Below, piece after piece: positions 1 to 8,398 of a DNA stretch of 14,419 nucleotides. The notes beneath the pieces are model-generated. The model saw only the letters and a list, made by a program, of their open reading frames with translations, made no database searches and was not told where the DNA came from. Numbering within the stretch: position 1 is the first letter of the stretch; every line of letters starts with the position of its first letter. Source of the DNA: Saccoglossus kowalevskii. Its lineage: Eukaryota; Hemichordata; Enteropneusta; Harrimaniidae. The stretch covers positions 532,013-546,431 of the forward strand of contig NW_003123908.1 in the NCBI RefSeq assembly GCF_000003605.2, written 5' to 3'. Position numbers and translations under genes: made by a program.

Positions 1-1750
1 CTAATTGTATATATGGGCCACCGTAGATTACTATAAAAATACATATAATGATATTTTCGGAAAAAGCCCGGAGCAAAGGACATTCTTTCATAGAAATCAC
101 GATCATACTTCACTATATGTGTTTTGGTATATTCACACGAGCTGAAACAACAGGATGGCCGTATACGCTAAGACACGTCGGAATGGAATTATTGAGCCGA
201 TCACGTTTACAAACAAATACGCCAATTTATTTTCGTGAATTTAGACTCATGTGCGATTTTATACAGATCTTTTTCTATGTAACGCTTTCATTTATTTATT
301 AAAACACGGCTAATGCATATTATAACGCCTCACAACGAGATTGAAAATAGTACATGTTGAATGTCTAGTGTACTTTTAAGTAACTGATAATATCTGGAAT
401 GAACTAGAATTGGCGTAAATAATTATGTTACACTGCTGACAGTAAATTCGCCCCGAAATTCACTCTCCGAAAATATTGGGGTGCAATTTTATTTGTTACC
501 AAACGTCAATAGACTGTTTTTTGTTTTGTTTTCATTTTGTCTTATTTCGCAAGCGTACCGGGTCATTTGTTCACGTTACATCATGTCTTTTGTTTTGAGA
601 TTTGAATCGTAATAAAAAAAGCATTTTTACAAAATAGCAAGTAATGATATACTGAGTGCAGAAGTATCAAGCCAACTTTCACATGGAAGTGTAAATGTCA
701 AAGAAGATTAACCAGAGCGTTTCTATATGAAAATGTGATAAATAAAACAGAATAACAACAGAATTGAAGACTTGCATAATTAGATAAATACAAATAAAAT
801 TATGTCAGCCAGTCTCAAGTTTGTTAGTAAACGTATTTCGCTGTAGATACTTAGACATTTGTATCTTAAATAGTAAATAGTAATTTGAAGGTCAAGTTAA
901 TGTCCGAATATACGAATCGTATGATTTTTTAAATTTGGATGTCAATTTTAAATAAAAACATATGAAAGAAATGCACCAACTCATTAAAACGAGTTATATG
1001 AACATAGTAATTATTTAAAATTCGCGTGAGTTTCAAACAACACTCATATTAATACTAAACACATTGAGTTGTGAATTTATTAACACATTATTGAATTGAT
1101 ATTTAGCTGTGATATTAATAAACAACGAGTATCTTTCAATTTGGTAATTAGATACTTTATGTGTCATCTAAGTTGAACTCAATTATTTTGAGCTTCTTGA
1201 ATAGTAGTAATTTTCATTAATTCGTCTTCATCTCAAATGACAGATTGTTTATGATATGCCTCGTCTATGGAATTGAGGATACTCTTTTTTTTTTAGAAAA
1301 CCCCTGAACAGACGTATTATGGTCAAATCATCCAGTGAGCTTGTATGGCATTGATGGGGCACAGCCCTCTACATGAGATTCGAAGCTAGTCATAGATTAG
1401 TCTTACAGGTAAAAGATATCTTGACATGTAGACTATCGATCCCTAAAAGTACTATGTCATGGAATCTCTATGGAGTTGGTCCACAAAACAACAATTGAGC
1501 TTGTTCGATTCACAAATTTTGCAAATAGATTATGACTGGAAATTAAATAAATGAAATTATCTGTAATGGGATTTTAAAGGTTAAATTTGGTATGGTTTTA
1601 ACCCCAGTCGGATATAGTGATTGAATTGATACTTCCACGATGCATAATGTAGTTCGTATAGCAGTGTGTAGACTGGCAATATTGTACACGATGTGGGAGT
1701 CCCAAGGTTAGTTTTCAAACGTATTTCGATTTGTACCATCGTCAGTAAAG
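1..1750. other. AT-rich non-coding stretch
   Basis: I see no supportable gene here. An 84-codon ATG frame at 48-302 (+) resembles no family I know and has no flanking splice or promoter signal; frames of this size occur by chance in this composition. A pyrimidine-run acceptor ending at 1296 and a CAG/GTAAAA donor after 1408 bracket 112 bases, but all three frames contain stops, so I do not call an exon. The stretch is otherwise T/A-rich with scattered homopolymer runs. Confidence 0.5.
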
Positions 1751-1751
1751 T

Positions 1752-1845
1752 CGACTTGTTAGTGCAGTGGTTAGAATATCATTTCTCAGTGGGTGCTTGT
1801 GAATGCCTCACTGGAAAAGTTCAATGTTTAGTCACATCATATATT
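1752..1845 (+). repeat. Possible tRNA-derived SINE remnant
   Basis: The segment contains an A-box-like run (TTAGTGCAGTGG, 1759-1770) followed by TTAG, as in the D arm of many metazoan tRNA-derived SINE heads. About 60 bases later there is a degraded B-box core (GTTCAAT, 1819-1825). Between them CAGTG and CACTG can pair, resembling a long variable arm. The acceptor stem is not convincingly paired and the B box departs from GGTTCRANNCC, so this is not a functional tRNA gene. A diverged SINE head is the best reading, but a chance match is possible. Confidence 0.3.
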
Positions 1846-3373
1846 TTAAGCAGGTACACGCTTTCAAGAATTTTAAAACCACAAAACTGAGTTTCATGAA
1901 AATAAAACTCATTGAGTTAAATTGATAGGATGATGCTTATAAATGACATGTATTAATTAAATCTAAACCTACTCATAAGATATACATAGGGATTCTTCAA
2001 CTGACAATGCCATTAACTTGAGGATTTGCTGTATAATGAATTACCTTGACAGTCATCATTTCATGTGATCTGGGGATATCGTATATCATTTCAGGGAATG
2101 ACCTAAATAAAGGTACATCACTTTCCTCTCTTTTGTTGTTGAGATTATTTTATATATTATAGTTGCGTGCAAATCATTTCCAAAACCATTATCTACTTCA
2201 GTTGATGACCCTCGTGATGACATCAAGTTTTAAACTGACCTGATACACGCTATAGTTTCAGAGCACAACAAATGCCGTATTCGCGCACGCTATTATACAT
2301 GACAAACTCAATACCAAATATTTGAATACATGCGCAGGTATATCGTATTGTTTTCTTATGTATGCATTGATTTTTCATCATCCCATTTCTGTAAATCAGA
2401 ATCAAGTAATGTTTTTTTTATATTTCCACAGAGTTAGCAAGGTCAAACGTGCTCTATTTTATACTTGTATGATATCGGAGAAAATGCATCATAAAAGAAA
2501 CAATTTCTCAGAAAACCTTATATATTATTTAGTGTTTTCTTGTCCCAGTCAGTTTGAGTATATGTGTGTGCGTGGGTTTGTGAGATACAATTTGCACCTT
2601 TAACTTTACACATATATATTGATATATTATCTTGAACACAATCTGGCACAGGTTTGTAACTATCGTGAGTGTAGTCTTGTTTTTAAATGAAATGACATGT
2701 CTTTTAGTATTATTCAAATATATATACTAAGCCGGCTCTACTTTCCAATAATAATCGCAATTCTGCTTTTTATTTCCGTGAAAAGATTACAGTCACTTAA
2801 TAATATGGCATGTATAAAATGTCATGGACTCAAATCGTGTTATCCATTCGTCTTCTGAAGTGTGGAACGGTCTTGTGCAATCAGCTCAAGTGTGGTGCCC
2901 ACGGGATTTAGTATCTTGTGTTCAACACTTCATACCGATTCCATTTGATCACGCCTGATAAGCTCATATTATATCTAGCTGGTACATTAACTGGCACAGC
3001 TACATGATTTTATACTTGCCGGTAGTAGAAATTATTGCAAAAGCTGCAACATTACATTATCGAAAGTGAGACAAACTGTGTAAACCTAATATATAGTATA
3101 GTCGGGCGCAAAACTGTTCGAATGACGACTGTATAAATAGGCTTGACAATAAACAGTTATATTACATGTTAGTTTCATCAAGCATATTCGTAGCCAAGGT
3201 ATCGATTGCCAAGCGGGTATTCAAGTCTTCAGAGAATTATAAGCGGAATGATCGATGTTGCTAGGGCAGTTATCCAACTAGAGAAAACAAAACACATTTT
3301 ACTTCATGTGGATGCCAACAAGTAGCAAAGGTGTAATAAAGTCATGATGCTGCAACTATATTCATTGTCTTGA
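1846..3373. other. Non-coding stretch
   Basis: No supportable gene. A good acceptor consensus (TTTCCACAG, ending 2431) opens into a plus-strand frame that runs to a stop at 2603 (about 56 residues starting VSKVKRALFY). The peptide resembles no known family and no partner exon is visible, so it is left as a decoy or unproven terminal exon. The rest is AT-rich with no recognisable repeat. Confidence 0.45.
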
Positions 3374-3589
3374 CTAGTTGTATTTATGTTTACGATTGTG
3401 CAGCAAACGTGTGATAATTTCCAAACGTTTTTTTTTTTCTGACGGACTGTTAATACATGTTATCGAAGATGTCCGTAAGAAATAGAAAAACCTCCACTCT
3501 ATAATATTATTTTCTGCAATGATCAGAGTTGGTGAGAAAAGAAGAGCCGTTATTTTGAATGGTAGGACCATCAGTATTGCTGCACGCAT
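3374..3589 (-). CDS. Small ORF, possible secreted basic peptide
   Basis: This is a 71-codon ATG-initiated frame that I do not recognise. Its start is signal-peptide-like: Met-Arg, then a hydrophobic run of about 20 residues (AAILMVLPF...LLFSPTLIIA) with a plausible cleavage site after Ala before Glu-Asn. The C-terminal third is strongly basic, with a Lys-Lys-Lys-Arg cluster that could be a prohormone-type cleavage site and a tail ending RKHKYN. The start context is weak (C at -3), no TATA box stands out, and the Lys cluster arises from an A-homopolymer. It could equally be a chance frame. Confidence 0.13.
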   Translation of the reverse strand: MRAAILMVLPFKITALLFSPTLIIAENNIIEWRFFYFLRTSSITCINSPSEKKKRLEIITRLLHNRKHKYN

Positions 3590-5143
3590 CAGATAAAAAG
3601 GGACAATTATTTAGGAAAGGCCAACAACGTCGACATTCTGCGTACTGCGTCACAAGAAACAATTTTTAAAGAACCCAGAACAATACAAAAACCTATTTAC
3701 CTGATAAAAAGCACATATTTTGATGGTATTTTGTGGACTAGTTTCAATTCACGTTCTGGATATTATGTACAGATTGCGGTAAAGTGTGAAATATATTATT
3801 TGTGGTCATGTTTATATTTACGCTTCATTGACAAATATAAATAAATACATCGATTCACGTGAAGTATGTATTGAACAAGTAAATGTAATTACAAATATGT
3901 TTAAATGAGTTAGAACCAGTAGTGCTGCAGGAGGAGCAAATCCTATGTGAACTAATTTAGATTTGTTTACATTGAATGTGTTGTATACATACACTCAATT
4001 TTATGCACAGTTTTTGCAATGCGTCAGCCTTATTTGACAATGAGTTTTGACCGTGATTTTCGCATTTAAAGTCATGAGATTAAACTTGAAAATAGAAAAC
4101 CAAACATCGTGTGTATTCCTTGGAAAATGTAGCGAGTTGTTTAACATATATATATTTATTTAACAGCAATTGTTACAGCTTTGAAAACAAGTTCAATCCT
4201 CAATATCACTGTGCTGTTTGTACATACTGCAATATTTAAGGTTTGACAATATCTCTTTTAGAAACAAGGTTTCCTTTGAACTGGTTTAATGATCTATGTT
4301 CTTTTTGGATAACAATGTTAATTGTATATCTAGTTTAATATTAACCATTATATTGCAGACAAATACAATTAAAATAGGAAAAGATGGCAGTTAATGACAT
4401 CATTTCGACCGGTCTCGAGACAGACTGGATTTGAAAATTGCAAATAAATAAATCATTCACACCTATTTTACACCAATCGTGCATATTATCAACGCCATAT
4501 ATACATGAAAAAGTTGGTCTTGTACTACTGACATGCAGTAGATTTGCATTTGCTGGCTAAAATTGTATGTACATTATCGCTGAAATCATTGTTACGGTAT
4601 TTAGAAATAAATAATGTAGGTATATGTATGGACCGATGACGAAGTTTCAATTTTTAGAATCAAAAAGTCAAAAACAACGAATGAGCAGTACTACAACCAT
4701 TTATCGTCTTCATTTGTATTCCATAGACGAAATGTAAATTCATTATAAATACACACACACATTTATTTCCCTTTAGCGGGACTCCCCATGTGTATTTAGA
4801 TGCATGATTCAATTACGTGTAACTTGGTCACCCAGGTACGCGATAGAATAATGACGAACATCATTTTTGGACTACTTTTTAATTATTGAAACACTTTCGG
4901 ATAATAATCATTTTATATATATACGAAATATTGTACTGTACATAATGTGTACTAGTCCTAATTATACATATAATCGATGCTATCAACGAGTGATATGGTT
5001 CATGAATTAAGAGTAACGTTAATTAACAGTATGTTATTGCATCAATAGACTTATGTAAAGGCTGTCATTGTTTGCCAATTGTATGTTATCTACAACAAGT
5101 GTTCTTTAAAATGCAATATGCTATTAAATAAATGAACTGTTAA
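3590..5143. other. AT-rich non-coding stretch
   Basis: Nothing here is supportable as a gene, and no open frame of note occurs on either strand. The only visible structures are short simple-sequence tracts: TA-rich runs near 4147 and 4915, and a short AC run at 4751-4760. It could be intergenic or intronic. Confidence 0.5.
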
Positions 5144-5488
5144 TCATAAACTAAAAGAGGAAATATTGTATGCAGAGTGACTATTGTAATTGAGTGTAGT
5201 ATTCCATTTACTTGAACACCGGCCCGTGTTACCAGTACATTGCAGTTGTTCGTCCATACAACGGTGGATTGTGCGCCATATGTGCGTCATCACCTTTGTA
5301 TTTCCGTCATTTTTTTGTATTAACAGATCTTCAAAGAGGCAACGGATTATTTGTTTGACATAAAACGTCAAACCATAAATTGTCTTTGTTTTAAATTGTG
5401 ATTGAACGCGTGTTTCAATTGGTTCGTTGCATTGGCTGCGTTTAGACAAAATCAAATCGTTGTAAATGTATAGGTCTGCCAACGGCAT
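5144..5488 (-). CDS. Longest ORF in window, unrecognised
   Basis: A 114-codon ATG-to-stop frame beginning MPLADLYIYNDLIL and ending NISSFSL. I do not recognise it; there is no signal peptide, membrane span or catalytic motif. Five Cys residues are scattered through the middle and C-terminal part. A GGCAG acceptor-like site within codons 4-5 (exon start at 5475) has phase 1. An upstream minus-strand frame (ATG at 5754) reaches an ACAG/GTGTGT donor at 5676/5675, also in phase 1, so a 200-base intron could join them into a 136-residue product. The acceptor's pyrimidine tract is mediocre. A frame this long is only mildly unexpected in 14 kb of AT-rich DNA. Confidence 0.17.
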   Translation of the reverse strand: MPLADLYIYNDLILSKRSQCNEPIETRVQSQFKTKTIYGLTFYVKQIIRCLFEDLLIQKNDGNTKVMTHIWRTIHRCMDEQLQCTGNTGRCSSKWNTTLNYNSHSAYNISSFSL

Positions 5489-5675
5489 AGAATTGCCAAA
5501 CGGGAAAACTACAATATATCAACATCCAAGTAATGGCATAATCATATTTTGGTATATTTAACCTCTACACAAATAATACATGATTGAGAAGACAGTATTG
5601 AATCTCGCCCGCTGGCAACGTGATTTCTGTTGAGTATTATATAATATGTCGCATGACCTATGTGATATGACACAC

Positions 5676-5754
5676 CTGTACATGACCAATGCACAGGAAA
5701 AGCAATTAAGTGATCGTTCGGCAAGTCGGCATAGTCTTTGAATACAGTCACCAC
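5676..5754 (-). CDS. Possible 5' exon for the 5144-5488 ORF
   Basis: This is the first 26 codons of a minus-strand ATG frame (starting MVTVFKDYADLPNDHL), ending at a good donor consensus (TACAG followed by GTGTGT) with one base left over. The phase matches the acceptor-like site that starts an exon at 5475. Unspliced, the same frame continues to a stop at 5542. No family is recognised. The only support is phase agreement plus one good donor. Confidence 0.12.
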
Positions 5755-6001
5755 TAATTATCAAGAGAATACATTACATGTCTGGCTGATGCAAATGCCC
5801 AAATGTATTCAATAAAACATGGTTCTAAAAATAAATGTAATATAATACAGTAAGCGTGCCCCAAACTGTTTTCCATTGAGAATTCTTAATAGACACGAGT
5901 GATTGCCACCTCATTGTTGTATAGTCTGAAATATGGTTACTTCAAATTGTATATCGCATGCATACTAATATTTTTTGGGAAAACGAGTTTATGTTTGTTG
6001 A

Positions 6002-6009
6002 TGACGTCA
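6002..6009. promoter_or_regulatory. Perfect CRE octamer TGACGTCA
   Basis: The palindromic cAMP-response element sequence, which CREB/ATF-family bZIP proteins bind, lies immediately before the acceptor AG of the Ig-like segment at 6013. A second perfect copy lies at 9734-9741. The overlap with a splice acceptor makes a regulatory role uncertain; two copies in this window is only slightly more than chance. Confidence 0.25.
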
Positions 6010-6012
6010 CAG

Positions 6013-6131
6013 AATGTGGACCCGGGTAGCAACACGCCGTATGTATTGAAAGGAGATCACTTCTCCATACTTACCTGTAGAACAGAAGCAGACAGTAACA
6101 GAAATAATGCTAGTATGATTTTGAAAGAATG
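6013..6131 (+). CDS. Candidate exon: first half of an Ig-like domain
   Basis: The segment starts after a CACAG acceptor and ends at a GTAAAA donor. The frame is open from well upstream (about 5893) to the stop just past the donor. It encodes a pattern typical of the A/B/C strands of an immunoglobulin fold: VLKGDHFSILTC (B strand with Cys) and, 18 residues later, a Trp in ASMILKEW (C strand). Start phase is 0 and end phase 2, with the donor splitting the Trp codon. The next exon is not resolved: the 6200 acceptor restores Trp but soon meets a stop. It could be a live exon, a decayed one, or a chance resemblance. The antisense strand of the same bases carries a recursive-splice-like site. Confidence 0.3.
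6069..6106 (-). promoter_or_regulatory. Recursive-splice-site-like acceptor/donor fusion
   Basis: On the minus strand a pyrimidine-rich tract of about 26 bases (6106-6081) leads into CTACAG (6080-6075), followed with no gap by GTAAGT (6074-6069) and then ATGG. A consensus 3' splice site abutting a consensus 5' splice site is the defining arrangement of ratchet points in long introns, known best from Drosophila Ubx. No minus-strand exon adjoins it, as expected for a zero-length exon. It would require a leftward transcript, for which the 7682-7745 promoter-like patch is a candidate source. Confidence 0.35.
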
Positions 6132-6199
6132 GTAAAATACATTCTGAAAATTAAGCACTGACATACCAATCTATTGATCGAAAATTACTATTCCTACAG

Positions 6200-6288
6200 G
6201 GATTTCAACAAAGTACAATGGACAAATTACAATACAATATGTTACGATGGCTACTATTGAAACAATATTTAACTAATAATTGCAAACG
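6200..6288 (+). CDS. Possible exon entering the 130-bp repeat
   Basis: A CTACAG acceptor with a modest pyrimidine tract precedes 6200, and an AAAC/GTAAGA donor follows 6288, inside the first copy of the 130-base duplication. Frame 0 is open throughout (GFQQSTMDKLQYNML...NNCK), ending in phase 1, which fits the start of the 6896 exon. The incoming phase from 6131 is 2, however, and in that frame the segment reads WDFNKVQWTNYN and then hits TGA within 20 codons. The two phases conflict, so this is either a mis-spliced or decayed exon, or not an exon. Confidence 0.15.
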
Positions 6289-6506
6289 TAAGATAAAAGC
6301 ATGTACAACTGCCGTTGTTGTCTCGGTGATAAAGTCATACCCGAGGAGAACTGTTAAAATAATTTACGATTGTAACGATGGCTATTTTGAAAGAATATTT
6401 AACTAATAATTGCAAACGTGAGATAAAAGCATGTACAACTGCCGTTGTTGTCTCGGTGATAAAGTCATACCCGAGGAGAACTGTTAAAATAAATTACGAT
6501 TGTAAC
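6246..6506. repeat. Tandem duplication, about 130-bp unit, two copies
   Basis: Copy 1 (6246-6376) and copy 2 (6377-6506) differ by about four substitutions and one single-base indel, so they are roughly 96% identical and abut exactly. Each contains a small inverted repeat (CTCGG...CCGAG around a 14-base loop) and a strong 5' splice consensus at the same place: GTAAGA in copy 1, GTGAGA in copy 2. The sequence just upstream of copy 1 weakly resembles the unit's end. The unit length is not a multiple of three. It may be a recent local duplication or part of a longer satellite or dispersed family; I do not recognise the unit. Confidence 0.95.
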
Positions 6507-6600
6507 GTTTTCGAGGTAGATTCAAATAAAGTGAGACTGCTATTCTTGTGATTGGGAGTTTATAATTAGTTTGTGTCGCTGTTTTGTTTTTCGATCTTAA

Positions 6601-6744
6601 ATGTCGCTATTGTCTCCTCTGATTTTATTACTGAACATTGCAAGTGCTCGTGGTGGCATATGGTGCGTTCAGTCAAAACGAAATATACATTTCCTCATCG
6701 GGACTGCAATGATACGAAGTGAAGATTCATCGAGGAAAGATTAG
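6601..6744 (+). CDS. 47-codon ORF with a strong signal-peptide-like start
   Basis: ATG opens a frame whose first 16 residues (MSLLSPLILLLNIASA) are a textbook secretory signal: short polar start, leucine-rich core, small residues at -1 and -3. The remainder is RGGIWCVQSKRNIHF...EDSSRKD and then a stop. It sits between two Ig-like segments on the same strand, so it could be the leader exon of an Ig gene copy. Two weak donors near the cleavage site (GCAA/GTGCTC, GCTC/GTGGTG) and one further on (CGAA/GTGAAG) are all in phase 1, matching the 6896 exon, but none is strong. Upstream is a TATA-like TTTATAAT at about 6558. A stand-alone small secreted peptide or a chance frame is equally possible. 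Confidence 0.22.
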   Translation: MSLLSPLILLLNIASARGGIWCVQSKRNIHFLIGTAMIRSEDSSRKD

Positions 6745-6895
6745 GGCCGTGATTTATATATTTTCTGTCTGTTTTAAGAAGGTAATTACAATTCTGGGAA
6801 TCAAATTATTGAATAAACACACCTAAGTTAACTGAACTTTATTTCATTATCCAAGACAGGCAAGTCATTTCCGTTTCTTTTTTTCTATAATTCAG

Positions 6896-7027
6896 GGATA
6901 ATAGAAAAGAAAGACTTGGGACTGTATATTGTCAACATAGTCAGTCAAGATATTGATGTTTCAACCTCAAACAGGAGTCAAGAACGGGGTATGCCCCGGG
7001 GCCTCGACCACTGGGACATGAGATCAG
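6896..7027 (+). CDS. Best exon candidate: second half of an Ig-like domain
   Basis: Strong splice signals flank 132 bases: a long pyrimidine tract ending ATAATTCAG and an ATCAG/GTAAGG donor. Only one frame is open and it is open end to end, with symmetric phase 1-1, the usual phase of Ig-domain exon boundaries. It encodes IIEKKDLGLYIVNIVSQDI, matching the Ig E-F-G pattern D-x-G-x-Y. The canonical F-strand Cys two residues after Tyr is replaced by Val, as happens in CEACAM N-domains. A polar linker (SNRSQERGMPRGLDHWDMRS) follows. Local composition is more GC-rich than its flanks. The upstream partner exon is uncertain; downstream the phase fits 13263-13371, or the frame-broken segment at 11716. 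Confidence 0.42.
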
Positions 7028-7596
7028 GTAAGGGCTAGTCGATGTTTATCACTATCGAATATCAATCAGAAACACTGTATTCCACTATGCTGTATCTGTC
7101 ATGCTGGAGGCATAATTACTGATACTTAATCATTGTACACCACGGCTTAGGGACAGGACAATTTGTTATCAGTTGAATTACACATAAGGAATTCCAATTT
7201 ATAATAAAAGTAAGACTGTGAATTTATCAACTACGTTATACATACCAAAATATTGAAAATATTCAATATTCTTATCTATGTTCAATGCACCTGTGTGGCA
7301 TGATTGCGACAATCACGAGTCGTGACAACATGCCGCGTGATTTTTTCAAGAACATAAAACTTCTGAGAATTACGACTTAGCTTAAAACGTGCACGTGGAA
7401 TTTAATTCTTTTCCCTGGTTATTATATTGCTTTTTACTAGCTATTGACCACTTTGTAATAGCTGTAGGCCCAGTGCAGAGATTATTCAGAACAGAGCGCT
7501 TGTCATTACGTGATGTATAAACTTCATAGGCAGAAGATAATTTCCTGACGTTAGGAGGGCAAATACTCCCCTGACACGAAGGCAGAAACGCCCATT
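7028..7596. other. Probable intron or intergenic, with one minus-strand frame
   Basis: On the plus strand no acceptor/open-frame pair is convincing. On the minus strand an 89-codon frame (7382-7651, TTG-initiated in the strict sense; first ATG at 7642) reads through CTDNTADLKWAFLPSCQGSICPP in part and resembles no family I know. An acceptor-like CTCAG lies just upstream of it. An inverted repeat at 7297-7334 combines outer GGCATG/CATGCC arms with an inner TCACGAGTCGTGA palindrome. Confidence 0.4.
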
Positions 7597-7707
7597 TCAG
7601 GTCTGCAGTATTATCGGTGCATGTTTCTTTGCTGATATACATGCATTCCAATCCCTGAGACAGTCACAAACATCACTAAATCCAGCCGAACCCGCGAGCG
7701 CCGCCAT
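7597..7707 (-). CDS. Short ORF from a TISU-like start (36 codons)
   Basis: The ATG at 7707 lies in CAAAATGGCGGC, matching 11 of 12 positions of the TISU consensus (SAASATGGCGGC), which in animals marks genes with very short 5' leaders and binds YY1. The frame reads MAALAGSAGFSDVCDC... and ends at a TGA after 36 codons. Alanine-rich starts of this sort are common in nuclear-encoded metazoan proteins. If real, it is probably the first exon of a leftward gene; candidate donors inside it (GTGATG, GTGACT, GTATAT) are all weak. I cannot identify the product. Confidence 0.25.
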   Translation of the reverse strand: MAALAGSAGFSDVCDCLRDWNACISAKKHAPIILQT

Positions 7708-7745
7708 TTTGAACCCAGTTTTCTGCGTCGGGTGGCCAATAAACG
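7682..7745 (-). promoter_or_regulatory. Putative YY1/TISU promoter with inverted CCAAT box
   Basis: This is a rare CpG-dense patch (several CpGs in 7688-7704). On the plus strand it shows GCGCCGCCATTTTG (7698-7711), the YY1 core motif, and GGCCAAT (7734-7740), a CCAAT box. Read on the minus strand, ATTGG stands 28 bases ahead of an ATGGCGGC start. No TATA box is visible. This arrangement is typical of TATA-less housekeeping promoters. The short spacing from CCAAT to ATG is unusual unless the CCAAT box is incidental. Confidence 0.35.
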
Positions 7746-8344
7746 TTTCACTGGAGCCTAAAACATGCCAGTCTAGAATAGAAGGATTTTTGGAAGGAAA
7801 TCTCAGACTGCCGTACTAATTTGTTTGCTGTAATACATTTTCTTGGTATATATGTACATTAAACATGCGTATCCAACGTGTTTAAACCGAATTTTATTAT
7901 CGTGTGTGCCTCTTTCGTGAATACGTCACAGGAAAAATATATAATTCACATTTCTCAGCGCACCTCAATTATACTTGCACGACTTTTTTCTGGCCCGTGT
8001 ATAAGTCACTGCAAAAGCGTGTCGACCCTGATTGTCCCCAATGACTACCTGTCCAATAGGCGGTAATCGAATTACACGGTGTATTCACCGCCAATAATTT
8101 CTTATGTAATTTGTTCACTCGTGTGTGATAGTCTAGTCTCCTGAGTTATATTGTTGCACGTAATGAGCTACTAAATTGCCATGTCTAAACCGACTAATAC
8201 ACTGATATCCGCAAGAAGAGCCTTTTCCCAGTCGTACAAATATTGTTCGTAGTATTTCTCTTTATGTCCTTTATATATTATTCTACAAACACAGAATGTA
8301 TTCAGATAAACGGTCACACACGTAAATGGCAGATTTAATATCAC

Positions 8345-8398
8345 TAAGTAATTGGTTCAAATGGTCACGTGCACGTGAATAAATGGACCAATTAATTA
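8345..8398. repeat. 54-bp imperfect palindrome centred on two fused E-boxes
   Basis: The centre is a perfect 14-base palindrome, TCACGTGCACGTGA (8365-8378), made of two abutting CACGTG E-boxes. Around the same centre lie perfect outer arms AATTGGT (8350-8356) and ACCAATT (8387-8393), extended by weaker T/A pairs to 8345 and 8398. In the inner 44 bases, 17 of 22 positions pair. CACGTG is the core for bHLH-type factors (USF, MITF/TFEB, CLOCK, MYC). It may be a dimer-of-dimers binding site, a hairpin-forming RNA element or an eroded inverted-repeat element. Confidence 0.6.

Noticed and set aside
48-302. 84-codon plus-strand ORF
   Set aside because: No recognisable motif, no flanking signals, and a length expected by chance in this composition.
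1297-1408. Acceptor (T-run then TTAG) and CAG/GTAAAA donor bracketing 112 bases
   Set aside because: All three frames contain stops, so no coding exon; a non-coding RNA exon cannot be excluded but has no support.
1503-1513. GTTCGATTC, a tRNA B-box-like word
   Set aside because: Flanking bases do not form a T stem and no A box lies at the right distance.
2432-2603. Open frame following a good acceptor
   Set aside because: Peptide unrecognised, no partner exon with matching phase seen; treated as a cryptic acceptor.
6067-6077. ATACTTACCTG, identical to the 5' end of U1 snRNA
   Set aside because: The match ends after 11 bases and nothing downstream resembles U1; it is simply the complement of a consensus splice donor.
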